Assembly (NCBI GenBank): GCA_964528645.1 | Contig: CAZGSR010000008.1 | Location: 1 to 64,000 of the forward strand | DNA from: UBA5734 sp964528645 | GTDB lineage: Bacteria > Bacillota > Clostridia > Saccharofermentanales > UBA5734 | Reading direction: 5' to 3' | DNA: 64,000 bases | Shown: positions 35,910 through 44,495 of the stretch, piece by piece | Numbering within the stretch: position 1 is the stretch's first letter | How the letters are laid out: each line of letters begins with the position of its first letter | The notes under the pieces: generated by a model | Database searches by the model: none | What the model saw: the letters and a program-made list of their open reading frames with translations, nothing else | Told to the model about the DNA's origin: nothing | Made by a program: the position numbers and the translations under genes

Positions 35910-37172
35910 TCACCCCTCCGGCTGCAAGTCCTTCCGCGCGAGCACTTTCGAGGTTACGACCACAACCGCCAGGATCAGGAACAAAAGCATGTTCAAGGCG
36001 AATGGCAAACGCCGGTCGAGGGCGGACAGGTAGCCCAGAATCGAGCCAAAGGGCGAGGAGACGGCAATCATGATCACGTAGATCAGGCTCATGACCCGGG
36101 CCCGGTCTTCCTTGTCATAAAAGACTGCGCCCAACGCGTCTCGTCGCGGAACGACCAGGGCAAAGGCGACTGCCTCCAGCAACGTGTAGGCGATGACCAG
36201 CAGCTGGTTATCCGGACGCGACAAGAGCAGGAAGACATGGCTGGCCAGATAGATACCAAAGCCAGCCAGAAAGACGGACCGGTAATGCAGGCGATTGGTC
36301 AATGGCTGGAGAATGAACATGAACAGCAGCATGATCACGGCCCGGCCGATCGGGAAGAGCGCGACGTATTTCTCTGGGATCCCAACATCCAGGGTGATGT
36401 AGAGGGCAAAAAAATTGGTGATCGAAATAGACGTGATGTTGAGGACGACCGAGATGACGAGAGCCAGGCGCATTTCCCGGGACCGGATCACTTTGCCAAA
36501 CACCTTTTGATAGCCAAACAGCAGGGATATCAAGGACTGGTGCTTTGTTTCTGCTAACCTTTTCGTTCCCTGGGATGTTTCTGTGCTCCAGACATACAAG
36601 ATGACAAACTTGGCTGTCATGAGGACAAAGGCCAGGAAATACAGGGCCCGGACGGTCGGCACCAGTGAATATCGATCGACCAGCAAGGTTGATATGGGCG
36701 CAAAAAAGACGGCCAGAAGGCCGGCGATATTGACCCAGGTGTAGATATTGACCAGAAGCTGCGGTGGAGTATCCTCAACCAGCAAACACTGCCAGGACGT
36801 ATTGGTGATGTGCCACAAGCTGTTGAAAATGGCCGCGGCCAGGAACCACCAGAAATTCTGAGCCAGCATCCAGATCAAGGTCGGCATACTCCATGCAATG
36901 AGATCGACAAAAAAGGTCACCTTTCGGCGGCCAAATTTATCAGTAACGATCCCACCCATGGCGGCCGTGAAGACCTGGAGGACCATGCCGATCGTCAGGA
37001 TCAGGCCGATCTGCTGGTCCTTGACGCCCAAGGCATACATATAGAGCGTGATGAACGGGGCATACAGATTGTAAGGAATGCCCCAGAGGGGTTCTGTGAA
37101 CAGGCAGGACCGGGCATTACCCTTGACTTGGTGCAAGGTAGCGATCAAAGGGTGTTTGTAGAGTTGATTCAT
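35910..37172 (-). CDS. MFS transporter
   Basis: About 420 residues with 12 predicted membrane helices. The cytoplasmic loop after helix 2 reads GGIVTDKFGRRKVTF, matching the MFS motif. The substrate cannot be inferred. ATG 37172 (MNQLYKHP) has GGATGG at normal spacing; ATG 37184 is four codons earlier but abuts its purine tract. Confidence 0.85.
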   Translation of the reverse strand: MNQLYKHPLIATLHQVKGNARSCLFTEPLWGIPYNLYAPFITLYMYALGVKDQQIGLILTIGMVLQVFTAAMGGIVTDKFGRRKVTFFVDLIAWSMPTLIWMLAQNFWWFLAAAIFNSLWHITNTSWQCLLVEDTPPQLLVNIYTWVNIAGLLAVFFAPISTLLVDRYSLVPTVRALYFLAFVLMTAKFVILYVWSTETSQGTKRLAETKHQSLISLLFGYQKVFGKVIRSREMRLALVISVVLNITSISITNFFALYITLDVGIPEKYVALFPIGRAVIMLLFMFILQPLTNRLHYRSVFLAGFGIYLASHVFLLLSRPDNQLLVIAYTLLEAVAFALVVPRRDALGAVFYDKEDRARVMSLIYVIMIAVSSPFGSILGYLSALDRRLPFALNMLLFLILAVVVVTSKVLARKDLQPEG

Positions 37173-37251
37173 TTTGGAGACCATCCTTGTTGCTATCAGG
37201 TGCTATGATAGCCCAAAAACGAATCAGTTAACAGATGCTGGTGCATTTTGA

Positions 37252-38514
37252 TCACGCATAAGCGACAACCTGGTTTCGACCTTGCTTTTTGGCCTGGTAC
37301 AGCGCCTTGTCTGCCCGGTCAAAAGCCTTGTCAAATGTATCTGCTGAGTCCTGATGTAGCTCCGTGATTCCCAGGCTGGCCGTCACTTGCACCTTTTCTG
37401 CAAGATCAGCACCAGTGGGTTTGAAGGCAAATTCAAGCTCCGAAACATGCAAGCGCAAGGATTCGGCCAGGTCACTCAAATCATCACTCTGGCGGTGAGC
37501 CAAGATCAGCAGGAATTCTTCACCGCCCCAGCGCACCGCCATACTGGGCCCTGGACTATGATAAGCCAGGATTTCCCCGACACGCTGCAGGACAGTGTCG
37601 CCAAAAGCGTGACCATAGGTGTCATTGATTTTTTTAAAATGGTCAAGGTCGACCAGGATCAGGCCAATGTGGCGGCCTGTTGCTGCTTGCGTGCTGGTAA
37701 AAGCGGCGATGCGTGACGTCATCTCGGACCGGTTGACCAAGCCTGTCAGTGGATCATGCGCAGACAGGTGTTCCAACCGTTCATTGGCGGCTCTCAACAA
37801 GAGGGTACGGGACATAAGCCGCACTTGGTGTTCGTAAACTTGGCGGGAAATGACCAATGCCGCCAAAAACAGAATGGTCCCTTCGATGGTGTTGTGGGTC
37901 AGGCTTTCGGTCAGGATCCGGCGTTCCCAGAGCACCATCAGATAAGCCGCGTAGGGTATTGTAAAAGCCAGGAAATTGAATGGTGAACGAAGCAGGAAAA
38001 AAACACTGGCCAGGATCATCTTGAGAAAATAGAAACTGACATCTGTGGATGTATAGCCCTGGATCCTGTCAGAAACGTTCAAAATCAGCATGACAATGAT
38101 AATCAGCATCGCTGCAACCAAGTCATGGATATGCCCCGTTGCCGGCTTTTTGCTTTTTAACCAGATGGTTGTCAGGACGGCAATCAGCACCGCAACTGAT
38201 CCGATCAGGAGGTGCATCCGCAGATAATCCAGGCTAACCGTCCGTGACATGATCTGGCCGCTTCTGTAATGGGGCAAATCGTGGGCGAAGATCCATATCA
38301 GTTCGACAAAAATAAAGAGGAGGGCAAATATCCGGAACCGCTGGTAGTTGGTCTGCCGGATCTCTTCCCTGATTTTATGGATATCCCGTGCAGAAAGCTG
38401 CTTATCATAAGGTTCATTCAACAGAACGAGCGCAAAAAAATTCAGCTGGTTCCAATGGGTCAGCCGATGGGAGGATTTCTCTGGTCCAAGGTCAGCGCTC
38501 TTCCTTTGCACCAT
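37252..38514 (-). CDS. Membrane-bound GGDEF diguanylate cyclase
   Basis: A 420-residue protein with about six membrane helices (residues 60-240), a short helical linker and a C-terminal GGDEF domain (about 255-420). The active-site loop is intact (VRWGGEEFLL), as are DHFKKINDTYGHAFGD and the DPLTGLVNR start of the domain, so it should make cyclic di-GMP. The RxxD inhibitory site is not found five residues before GGEEF. No cyclic di-GMP riboswitch or EAL protein was found in the window. Confidence 0.92.
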   Translation of the reverse strand: MVQRKSADLGPEKSSHRLTHWNQLNFFALVLLNEPYDKQLSARDIHKIREEIRQTNYQRFRIFALLFIFVELIWIFAHDLPHYRSGQIMSRTVSLDYLRMHLLIGSVAVLIAVLTTIWLKSKKPATGHIHDLVAAMLIIIVMLILNVSDRIQGYTSTDVSFYFLKMILASVFFLLRSPFNFLAFTIPYAAYLMVLWERRILTESLTHNTIEGTILFLAALVISRQVYEHQVRLMSRTLLLRAANERLEHLSAHDPLTGLVNRSEMTSRIAAFTSTQAATGRHIGLILVDLDHFKKINDTYGHAFGDTVLQRVGEILAYHSPGPSMAVRWGGEEFLLILAHRQSDDLSDLAESLRLHVSELEFAFKPTGADLAEKVQVTASLGITELHQDSADTFDKAFDRADKALYQAKKQGRNQVVAYA

Positions 38515-38677
38515 GTATCAATCCCTGTGCGATGCAGCCTTTGCGAAGACGTACAAATAGATTTGCATGAAACAGAAAGCACACTTATTGTAACGAAATC
38601 GACTCTGTAAAACCATATCTTCAGGTAAAATGACCTTGAAAACAGACAATCAAGGTACATCTGGCGGGAGGAAAACG

Positions 38678-39622
38678 ATGCGCAATCCAGCCTATCTCCA
38701 GTATCGAGGACACAACAAGCGCTATTTTGAAGGCTGGTATTTCAAGTGCATCAGCCAAGACCGGCAACATGCGATCGCCTTGATCCCTGGCATGGCGATT
38801 GATCCTGATGGCCAGCGCCACGCCTTCATCCAGGTGATCAATGCCGAGTCCGGCCAGACCTGGTATTTTGATTATCCCTTCGAGTCCTTCCTTGCTGCTC
38901 GCGACCAACTGCACATCCAGGTCGACAAGAACCGGTTCCACGGGCGAGGTCTGACACTGGACATCCAGCATCCCAAGGGCAGGGTTGCCGGCCAGCTTCG
39001 ATTTTCCCAGATCCGGGAATTTCCAGTCAGCTGGCATACGCCAAGCATCATGGGGCCGTTCCAGTTTGTCCCAACAATGGAGTGCTACCATGCGGTGATT
39101 CATCTGTCCCATCGGATCGACGGCCAGATCGTCATCAATGGCCAGATCTTTGATTTTGATGGCGGTGCCGGATATCTGGAAAAGGACTATGGCCGGTCTT
39201 TCCCCCAGACTTACGTCTGGCTTCAGGCCAGCCATTTTGATAATCGTGATGCGTCTTTTGTCTTCTCGCGTGCCCGCATTCCCTGGCTGGGGCGGGAATT
39301 CCCAGGATTTTTTGCCTATTTCACGGATTTCCAGGGACAGCCCGCCCGATTTGCCACTTACAACCGTTCGAAATTATTGGACTGGCAGGTCGATGCCAAA
39401 GCCGGAACCTGTTCCGGAGTTCTGCGAGGTCCTGCAGGCCTGCTGAAATTTTCAGCTCAGATGGTGGGGGGCGGGACCTTGCGAGCACCTGTCGATGGCT
39501 CGATGCACCGTGAAATCATCGAAAGCATCCGGGCCACGGTCCTGGTGGAACTGACTGACCACTCTGGCAAACGCATCTATGCGGACAGGAGTACCGAGGC
39601 GGGCATGGAAATCTGCCTGTGA
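38678..39622 (+). CDS. Tocopherol-cyclase-like (lipocalin-type) protein
   Basis: A 314-residue protein of the tocopherol cyclase-like family, recognised by the opening YFEGWYFKCIS, the central MECYHAVIHL, and GGAGYLEKDYGRSFPQTYVWLQASHF. Bacterial members outside photosynthetic organisms have no established reaction and probably bind a lipophilic ligand. There is no signal peptide. ATG 38678 follows GGGAGGAAAACG; the open frame begins at 38630. The gene is divergent from the GGDEF gene. Confidence 0.85.
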   Translation: MRNPAYLQYRGHNKRYFEGWYFKCISQDRQHAIALIPGMAIDPDGQRHAFIQVINAESGQTWYFDYPFESFLAARDQLHIQVDKNRFHGRGLTLDIQHPKGRVAGQLRFSQIREFPVSWHTPSIMGPFQFVPTMECYHAVIHLSHRIDGQIVINGQIFDFDGGAGYLEKDYGRSFPQTYVWLQASHFDNRDASFVFSRARIPWLGREFPGFFAYFTDFQGQPARFATYNRSKLLDWQVDAKAGTCSGVLRGPAGLLKFSAQMVGGGTLRAPVDGSMHREIIESIRATVLVELTDHSGKRIYADRSTEAGMEICL

Positions 39623-39639
39623 AAAGCCAGCACGAGTTA

Positions 39640-39690
39640 TTGACATTTGCTCATTACTGCTCCATACTAATTATGGGCATTAGCTCATTA
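39640..39690 (+). promoter_or_regulatory. Promoter and paired direct repeats of the DUF5320 gene
   Basis: TTGACA (39640-39645) and CATACT (39663-39668) are 17 bases apart. GCTCATTA occurs at 39649-39656, inside the spacer, and again at 39683-39690, 34 bases later, both preceded by ATT. This suggests a regulator binding on both sides of the -10. Confidence 0.5.
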
Positions 39691-39804
39691 AAATCAAATC
39701 ACCCGGCTCGCACTGCCTGCCGGGCAAGGCCAACCGCCTAGCGAGATGGCCATGGGAATGACTTCACAGACCGAACGTCAGTTTCCCCGAAAGGAGTTTT
39801 AGAA

Positions 39805-40089
39805 ATGCCAGCAAGAGATGGAAGTGGACCGATGGGCATGGGTGCCCGGACAGGACGTGGTTTTGGCCCGTGTGGCGGATCTGCCACACAGCCATTTTAC
39901 GGATATGGCTACGGCTGCGGCTATGGTCGCGGGCGTGGATTTCGCCGGATGAGAGCACCCTATCCGTATGCACCCGCCGATTTTGATCCCAACGCAGGGA
40001 AAACCGTGCTGCAAGATCAAGTCAAGCTGTTGGAACAAGAGCTGGAGAACATGAAAGCCCAGCTCAAGAAGTATGAGGAACAAGCCTGA
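39805..40089 (+). CDS. DUF5320 domain protein
   Basis: A 94-residue protein with a Gly/Tyr/Arg-rich N-terminal half (GPMGMGARTGRGFGPCGG, YGYGYGCGYGRGRG) and a C-terminal coiled coil (LLEQELENMKAQLKKYEEQ). DUF5320 proteins are found in anaerobes, often beside NifX/NifB-type iron-molybdenum cofactor or Mrp/Nbp35-type proteins; none of those is present here. AAAGGAG precedes the ATG. The function is unknown. Confidence 0.85.
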   Translation: MPARDGSGPMGMGARTGRGFGPCGGSATQPFYGYGYGCGYGRGRGFRRMRAPYPYAPADFDPNAGKTVLQDQVKLLEQELENMKAQLKKYEEQA

Positions 40090-40118
40090 TTGCCCTGCAA
40101 TCAGCTTTGAGGAACACA

Positions 40119-40610
40119 ATGAGTAAGAAATTGGCCAATTTCAAATCCTGCCTCCAGCCTGCTCCCAAAGTCCTTGTCTCCTGCCGCAACAACCAGGGCG
40201 AAAACAATGCCCTGGCTGTTGCTTATTGCTGCAATTGCAGCTTCGACCCTCCGATGATTATGGTGGGTATCGTGCCCTCCCGGTATTCCTACCAGATGAT
40301 CAAAGAATCCGGTAGCTTTGTTGTCAATTTACCAGGCAAAGACAATGCCGGGCTCTTCGATTATCTGGGCCACACAAGTAAACGGGATGAAGATAAGCTC
40401 ACCGTGATCGGGGCAGCCTTGAGTGAAGCGGTGACCATCAACGCGCCGTTGCTCTCGGACTGTCCGGTCAACATCGAATGTGAGATTGTCGATTCCATCC
40501 GGACGGGGTCCCACGAAATGTTTGTCGGCAAGATCCTCCATGTCCATGCCGAGGAATCCATCGTAGCCCCAGATGGCAGCATCGATTTCGCAGCCGCCAA
40601 CTTGCTGTAA
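40119..40610 (+). CDS. Flavin-reductase-like FMN-binding split-barrel protein
   Basis: A 163-residue protein with the flavin-reductase-like pattern (VLVSCRNNQGENNALAVAYC, PPMIMVGI, SGSFVVNLPGKD). It likely binds FMN and supplies reduced flavin or electrons; the partner is unknown. ATG 40119 is preceded by GAGGA, and TTG 40107 would add four residues. It follows the DUF5320 gene by 29 bases on the same strand. Confidence 0.85.
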   Translation: MSKKLANFKSCLQPAPKVLVSCRNNQGENNALAVAYCCNCSFDPPMIMVGIVPSRYSYQMIKESGSFVVNLPGKDNAGLFDYLGHTSKRDEDKLTVIGAALSEAVTINAPLLSDCPVNIECEIVDSIRTGSHEMFVGKILHVHAEESIVAPDGSIDFAAANLL

Positions 40611-40683
40611 CTGCAGCTAACTCCATCCAAGCATCTGATAATCCTCTTGCAGCCGGTTGTTCCCCCCCGGAAGCAAGCGTTTT

Positions 40684-40722
40684 GAAAAGAGGGGCCGGCC
40701 TGGTTGCCGGCTTTTCTTTTTG
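40684..40722 (+). terminator. Intrinsic terminator after the flavin-reductase-like gene
   Basis: GCCGGC-CTGGTT-GCCGGC, extended by AAAAG/CTTTT pairing, followed by TTTTCTTTTT. Confidence 0.8.
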
Positions 40723-40796
40723 TTCTTGTCAGACCTCAAGTACCCCAGACGAACCAGGGAAATGACACTCAGAATCACATATCGTAGCCATGGATA

Positions 40797-40825
40797 CTTA
40801 CAAATAACCGGCATACGTCTATAAT
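40797..40825 (+). promoter_or_regulatory. Promoter of the ferredoxin-fusion / hcp operon
   Basis: CTTACA (40797-40802) and a consensus TATAAT (40820-40825) are separated by 17 bases. This places the transcription start about 45 bases before the gene. Confidence 0.65.
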
Positions 40826-40875
40826 CCAACTGTTCAATCGACCAGTCGCCCTTGAAGGTTCCGTGAGGCTCCCTG

Positions 40876-42591
40876 ATGAAAACATTCTCTGTCAACGAAA
40901 AGTGCATTGGTTGCATGGCTTGCCAGCGCGTGGCACCTGCAACATTTGAAATCAAGAACCGTAAAGCAGTCGTCATCCACCAGCCTGTAACAGACGAAGA
41001 AAACACCCTGGCTGAGCAAGCACTAGCCGCCTGTCCGACCCAGGCCATTGAAGCAGCGGCCAACCAGGTCATCCTTTCAACCGACAACGTCCGCGCAACT
41101 CTGGAGCGCTACCCATTTCTGAAAACTGATTTACTGGAACTGTCCGGCAAATTCAAGACCATGCAAAATCCGGTGCTTTGGAACTCCCTGGCCCGGCATG
41201 CCACCTTTGAGCACGCAGCCAAGATGACCGGGGTGTCGATTTGTGAAATCCTCCATTTCATCAACAAAAAACTGGGGCTCGAACAGGCGCTGATCCAGGC
41301 TTTCCCCAACTGTGTCCAATCCACATCCGCCCAGTTGGAACCAGTCGAAGACAAGCTGACGGTTGCCGAAGCTGCTGCTTTGCAGAAAGAATTGCAGAAA
41401 TACGGCCAGGAGACGGCAACAAGGGTGTCTGGCCAACTGGCCGAGGGCGAAGAACAGGTGCTTGACGTCCGCCAGATGACCACAGATCCGTTCGATGAAA
41501 TCATCAAAGTGGCCTACTCCGTCCCACTCCAGGGCAGTTTCATTCTTGTCCAGCGCTTCAAACCCGAACCTCTGATCAACATGTTGTCATCGATGGGATT
41601 TTCCCACCAGGTCTTGTCCGATGACTTGGGGGAGGCCAGGATTCGCTTCACCAAAACCGAGGCCGATGCCGCATCTTCCAGCGAAGGCGACCTGCCTGCC
41701 TTGACCATCCAGTCGGCCACACCAGTCGGTTATCCGATCATCATGCGGCTGCTCCAGTCCAAGCGGCTGCGCGAGAAAATCCGCATCAAGGAACTCAAAG
41801 TCTGGGACGAAACCGAGAAGCATCTGGGCTGGATCGTCAACAAACGGGCTGACATCAGTTTTTCGGCGGTCATCACGGCAACCAAATTCAAAGCCATGGG
41901 CGTCCGGATGCCTGCCGTCTTTGTCTGGGACAATTTTGTCCTGCTGACGCGCCAGGCGAATGCCAGTTCTTTAAAGGACCTCAAGGGTCAGACCATCCAC
42001 ATGCCATTGTTCGAGGATGCCCCTCCGGCCAAGATCACCCGCTACCTGCTCGAATCCGAAGGCCTTGACATGGCCGACTTCAATTTCGTTTACGGCGAAC
42101 CTTTCGGCCGGCCAAAGGAAATCATGCTGGCGTTTTTAAAAGGCCAGGCTCAGCATGTCCTGCTGCGCGAACCTGAAGCATCTTTTACCATTGCGGTTGC
42201 CGAAAAGAACAAAATGGCTTACAGTGAAATCAGCTACAGTCGATTGTTCAACCAGGCGAACCCCGGTTTTGGCAAATTCCCGAATGCCGGGGTGATTGTC
42301 AAAGAGGAACTTTATGAGAAGTATCCGGAGGTCATGGCTGTGTTCACCGAAGAGCTCCAGGCTGCCATCAGCTGGGTCAAAGAACATCCGCACGAGGCAG
42401 CAGCCCTCTCCTATGACATGATGCGCACAGCGCCCGACCCTGTCGAACGATTCATCAACCGTGTCCATTTTGAATACCAGTCTGGCGAACCCCTCGTTGC
42501 CAAGATGCGTGATTTCTACACGATCCTGCACGATCATGGGATCCTTCCAGTCGAGGTCGACGAGCCCCTGCTCCATCTGTTCCGCAGTTAA
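40876..42591 (+). CDS. Ferredoxin - DUF1858 - DUF2249 - NMT1-like solute-binding fusion protein
   Basis: A 571-residue cytoplasmic multidomain protein. Residues 1-60 are a single-cluster ferredoxin domain (CIGCMAC, then CPTQAIE). About 75-140 match DUF1858 (AKMTGVSICEILHFINKKLG), and about 195-255 match DUF2249 (VLDVRQMTTDPFDEII, FEPSMGF-like segment). From about 270 to the end is a periplasmic-binding-protein fold of the NMT1/TauA type (PALTIQSATPVGYPI, GVIVKEELYEKYPEV). There is no signal peptide and no ABC partner, so the binding domain would act inside the cell. DUF1858 and DUF2249 are often linked to hydroxylamine reductase and nitrogen-oxide chemistry; hcp follows 62 bases downstream. 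A redox or ligand-sensing partner for Hcp is a reasonable guess, not shown. Confidence 0.85.
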   Translation: MKTFSVNEKCIGCMACQRVAPATFEIKNRKAVVIHQPVTDEENTLAEQALAACPTQAIEAAANQVILSTDNVRATLERYPFLKTDLLELSGKFKTMQNPVLWNSLARHATFEHAAKMTGVSICEILHFINKKLGLEQALIQAFPNCVQSTSAQLEPVEDKLTVAEAAALQKELQKYGQETATRVSGQLAEGEEQVLDVRQMTTDPFDEIIKVAYSVPLQGSFILVQRFKPEPLINMLSSMGFSHQVLSDDLGEARIRFTKTEADAASSSEGDLPALTIQSATPVGYPIIMRLLQSKRLREKIRIKELKVWDETEKHLGWIVNKRADISFSAVITATKFKAMGVRMPAVFVWDNFVLLTRQANASSLKDLKGQTIHMPLFEDAPPAKITRYLLESEGLDMADFNFVYGEPFGRPKEIMLAFLKGQAQHVLLREPEASFTIAVAEKNKMAYSEISYSRLFNQANPGFGKFPNAGVIVKEELYEKYPEVMAVFTEELQAAISWVKEHPHEAAALSYDMMRTAPDPVERFINRVHFEYQSGEPLVAKMRDFYTILHDHGILPVEVDEPLLHLFRS

Positions 42592-42653
42592 TCTCCAGTC
42601 AGGAGACTAACCCATAACGTCCAACTGTCCCATCAGAAAGAGAGGTATGTACC

Positions 42654-44282
42654 ATGAGTATGTTCTGCTACCAATGTCAGGAAGCAGCCAAAAACACCGG
42701 ATGCACCGTCATGGGTGTCTGTGGCAAGAACGAGACCGTCGCCAATCTGGAAGACCTTCTGATCTACGCCTGCAAAGGTGTGGCCGAAGTCGTCACCAAA
42801 GGCAAAATCGCTACCGAAACCATTCCAGCTGTCAATTACGAAGTGATCAACAGCCTGTTCATGACCATCACCAATGCCAATTTCGATGATGCTGCGATTG
42901 AAAATCAGATCAAGAAGGTCTTGGGGCTGCGCGATGAGCTGGCTGCCAAAGTATCTGCCAGCTGGGGTGATGCTGCCACTTTCAAAGTTGGCGCCAGAGA
43001 AGACATGCTGGCCAAGGCTGCCAAAGTCGGCGTCCTGGCCACGGAGAATGAGGATGTCCGTTCACTGCGCGAGCTGGTCATCTACGGACTCAAGGGCATG
43101 GCTGCCTACACCGAGCATGCTTACAATCTGGGCAAGGAAAACCAAGCCATTTACGCCTTTATCTATGAGGCGTTGGCGTCCACACTGGATGACAGCCTGA
43201 CAGCTGACCAGCTGGTCGCCCTGACCTTGAAAACCGGTGAATTTGGCGTCGCTGCCATGGCCCTGCTCGATGAAGCCAACACCAGCAAATACGGCAACCC
43301 GGAAATCACCGAAGTCAACATCGGTGTCAGAGGCAATCCCGCCATCCTGATCTCCGGCCATGACCTCAAGGACATGGAGCAGCTACTGGAGCAGACCCAG
43401 GGCACAGGCGTCGACGTCTACACCCACAGCGAAATGCTGCCAGCCAACTATTATCCGGCTTTCAAGAAATACGAAAACTTTGTCGGCAACTATGGCAACG
43501 CCTGGTGGAAACAACTCGAAGAGTTCAAGACCTTCAATGGCCCGATCCTCTTCACCACCAACTGCATCGTGCCGCCGAAATCCGAAGAAATCCGCCAGCG
43601 CATTTTCACCACCGGCGCCGCTGGCTTCCCGGGCTGCACCCACATCGTTGCTGACGCCAATGGCAAAAAAGACTTCTCCGCCATCATCGAAATGGCCAAG
43701 AAGCTGCCGGCCCCGACCGAAATCGAAAACGGCAAGATCGTCGGTGGTTTCGCCCACGCCCAGGTCATGGCTTTGGCTGACAAGGTCGTCGATGCTGTCA
43801 AATCTGGTGCAATCAAGAAATTCTTCGTCATGGCTGGCTGTGATGGCCGCATGAAATCACGCGAATACTACACCGATTTTGCCAACGCCCTGCCCAAGGA
43901 TACGGTCATCCTGACTGCTGGTTGTGCCAAATACCGCTACAACAAGCTGCCGCTGGGCGACATCGGTGGCATCCCGCGCGTCCTCGACGCTGGCCAGTGC
44001 AACGACTCCTATTCGCTGGCAGTCATCGCCTTGAAACTCAAGGAAGTCTTTGGCCTCGATGATGTCAATGAGCTGCCGATCGCCTACAACATCGCCTGGT
44101 ACGAACAGAAAGCCGTCATTGTCTTGCTCGCCCTGCTCTTCCTCGGCGTCAAGAAAATCCACCTTGGACCGACCCTGCCGGCCTTCCTCTCACCCAATGT
44201 CGCCAAAGTCCTGGTTGAAAACTTCGGCATCGCCGGCATCGGTACCGTCGAAGACGACATCGAGCTCTTCATGAACGCCTGA
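42654..44282 (+). CDS. hcp: Hydroxylamine reductase / hybrid-cluster protein
   Basis: A 542-residue class I hybrid-cluster protein. The N-terminal cluster cysteines C5, C8, C17 and C23 are present (MSMFCYQCQEA, GCTVMGVCGK). The hybrid-cluster ligands appear in TTNCIVPP, GFPGCTH, LTAGCAKYRY and DAGQCNDSYS. It reduces hydroxylamine to ammonia in vitro and protects anaerobes from nitric oxide. AGAGAGG precedes the ATG. It is expressed with the ferredoxin-fusion gene upstream, which may feed or sense it. Confidence 0.96.
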   Translation: MSMFCYQCQEAAKNTGCTVMGVCGKNETVANLEDLLIYACKGVAEVVTKGKIATETIPAVNYEVINSLFMTITNANFDDAAIENQIKKVLGLRDELAAKVSASWGDAATFKVGAREDMLAKAAKVGVLATENEDVRSLRELVIYGLKGMAAYTEHAYNLGKENQAIYAFIYEALASTLDDSLTADQLVALTLKTGEFGVAAMALLDEANTSKYGNPEITEVNIGVRGNPAILISGHDLKDMEQLLEQTQGTGVDVYTHSEMLPANYYPAFKKYENFVGNYGNAWWKQLEEFKTFNGPILFTTNCIVPPKSEEIRQRIFTTGAAGFPGCTHIVADANGKKDFSAIIEMAKKLPAPTEIENGKIVGGFAHAQVMALADKVVDAVKSGAIKKFFVMAGCDGRMKSREYYTDFANALPKDTVILTAGCAKYRYNKLPLGDIGGIPRVLDAGQCNDSYSLAVIALKLKEVFGLDDVNELPIAYNIAWYEQKAVIVLLALLFLGVKKIHLGPTLPAFLSPNVAKVLVENFGIAGIGTVEDDIELFMNA

Positions 44283-44313
44283 TCGGCTCATTCTGATCAT
44301 CGATCACACATTC

Positions 44314-44347
44314 AAGGCGGCTCTGCTGGCAAGCAGGGCCGTCTTTT
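44314..44347 (+). terminator. Intrinsic terminator after hcp
   Basis: A GGCGGCTCTGCT / AGCAGGGCCGTC stem is followed by TTTTT. Confidence 0.8.
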
Positions 44348-44371
44348 TGCGCGCCCGGTTTTGTAGTGCTG

Positions 44372-44401
44372 TTTACGCTCATTTCCAATCTGTGGTATAA
44401 A
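44372..44401 (+). promoter_or_regulatory. Promoter of the sodium/solute symporter operon
   Basis: TTTACG (44372-44377), 18-base spacer, TATAAA (44396-44401). It leads to putP at 44496 through an untranslated leader of about 90 bases. Confidence 0.5.
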
Positions 44402-44495
44402 AATGGGAGAACTGCTGGCCGATCTTGACCAGCACTTTCTTTATCCCCGCAAGACTCAGCCTTTTCCCGGAAAAATTTTCATCGAAGGAGCTAGT

